From CAYPZL01 sp964415045 (GTDB lineage: Bacteria > Planctomycetota > Phycisphaerae > Sedimentisphaerales > Anaerobacaceae): DNA of 13,139 bases. A program made the position numbers and the translations under genes. The DNA is taken from assembly GCA_964415045.1 (NCBI GenBank), contig CAYPZL010000165.1:1-13139 (forward strand). The letters are read 5' to 3'. Shown here piece after piece: positions 13,009 to 13,139 of this stretch. Position 1 is the first letter of the stretch; the number at the start of each line of letters is the position of its first letter. The notes under the pieces are model-generated. The model had not been told where the DNA came from. It worked only from the letters and a program-made list of their open reading frames with translations, and did no database searches.

Positions 13009-13139
13009 TCAGTGAGTTTGTCGGCCCACAAGAATGCGGTTAATGGCCTTGTTAGCAACGCTCAAATCCTCTGGCCTCACAGCAAGATACTCAAGTTGAC
13101 TGATTTTTGTATTGGTTTTCATGCGGCCACCAGGAGTCG
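13009..13139 (-). CDS. 3' end of an unrecognised gene (runs off the window)
   Basis: A minus-strand frame open from the window edge reads TPGGRMKTNTKISQLEYLAV (first 20 residues of the visible part) and ends ...NRILVGRQTH before a TGA at 13009-13011. About 43 codons are visible. The composition is protein-like, but an internal ATG without an RBS means I cannot tell whether this is a gene end or a whole short peptide. I recognise no family. It faces the 3' end of the tRNA, the usual place for an integrated element, but no integrase motif is visible in this fragment. Confidence 0.45.
   Translation of the reverse strand, partial: TPGGRMKTNTKISQLEYLAVRPEDLSVANKAINRILVGRQTH

Noticed and set aside
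12768..13058. 96-aa minus-strand open frame across the tRNA
   Set aside because: Its central part (PAGLEPATFGFEV...) is the antisense translation of tRNA-Arg, a common annotation artefact.

Overview
The window is GC-rich bacterial DNA and probably comes from a metagenome-assembled or draft genome of a Planctomycetota member, perhaps class Phycisphaerae. I infer this from the gene set: a Tat-exported Gfo/Idh/MocA protein, a DegT aminotransferase next to a second Gfo/Idh oxidoreductase, secreted beta-propeller proteins, and a membrane protein whose C-terminus resembles pseudopilin-type planctomycete hypotheticals. Most genes have good Shine-Dalgarno sites (AGGAGGT or GGAGG type). A 10-N scaffold gap lies at 6227-6236.

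Layout. 1-279: dispersed intergenic repeat with a 37-nt direct repeat. 280-1557 (-): Tat-exported Gfo/Idh/MocA protein without the usual EKP lysine. 1558-2252: about 700 bp without a gene, holding a TCATCCTGA-type palindromic repeat (1751-1848) and an AT-rich nested inverted-repeat element (2044-2217) made of 25-bp arms enclosing two separate 34-bp palindromes. 2253-4608 (+): two-gene sugar-modification operon, a DegT/DnrJ/EryC1/StrS aminotransferase then a Gfo/Idh/MocA dehydrogenase. 4648-6063 (-): secreted, probably beta-propeller protein with a clear promoter. 6182-6338: 9-nt tandem repeats, the gap, then G-rich low-complexity sequence that may be an assembly artefact. 6466-6732 (-): 88-aa protein with a C2H2-type CxxC/HxxxxH motif. 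7180-7684 (-): compact unit with promoter, 33-nt palindrome, RBS, 107-aa LuxR-type helix-turn-helix protein and intrinsic terminator. 7782-9740 (-): a GAF plus PEP-utilising (PtsI/PtsP-like) protein that lacks two internal blocks of the family fold, followed at once by a histidine-kinase fragment reduced to its ATPase domain. 10027-11391 (-): membrane-anchored hypothetical. 11500-12528 (-): secreted five-bladed-propeller glycosidase-like protein. 12849-12922 (+): tRNA-Arg(TCG) with promoter and terminator. 13009-13139 (-): 3' end of an unrecognised gene.

How the genes relate. The carbohydrate genes (280-6063 and 11500-12528) fit a polysaccharide-degrading or glycan-modifying lifestyle: secreted proteins handle glycans outside the cytoplasm, and the aminotransferase/dehydrogenase pair probably makes or converts amino- or keto-sugars inside. 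The centre (7180-9740) is regulatory (LuxR, PtsP-like, kinase) and looks eroded. Three minus-strand promoters (6110-6137, 7657-7684, 11443-11470) share a TTGAnn-N16-TACAAT/TACACT layout, which points to one housekeeping sigma factor.

The strongest leads are the nested palindromic element upstream of the aminotransferase operon, the doubly shortened PtsP-like protein with the kinase remnant, and the self-contained LuxR unit with a palindrome between promoter and RBS. No complete defence system, CRISPR array, transposase or reverse transcriptase is visible.
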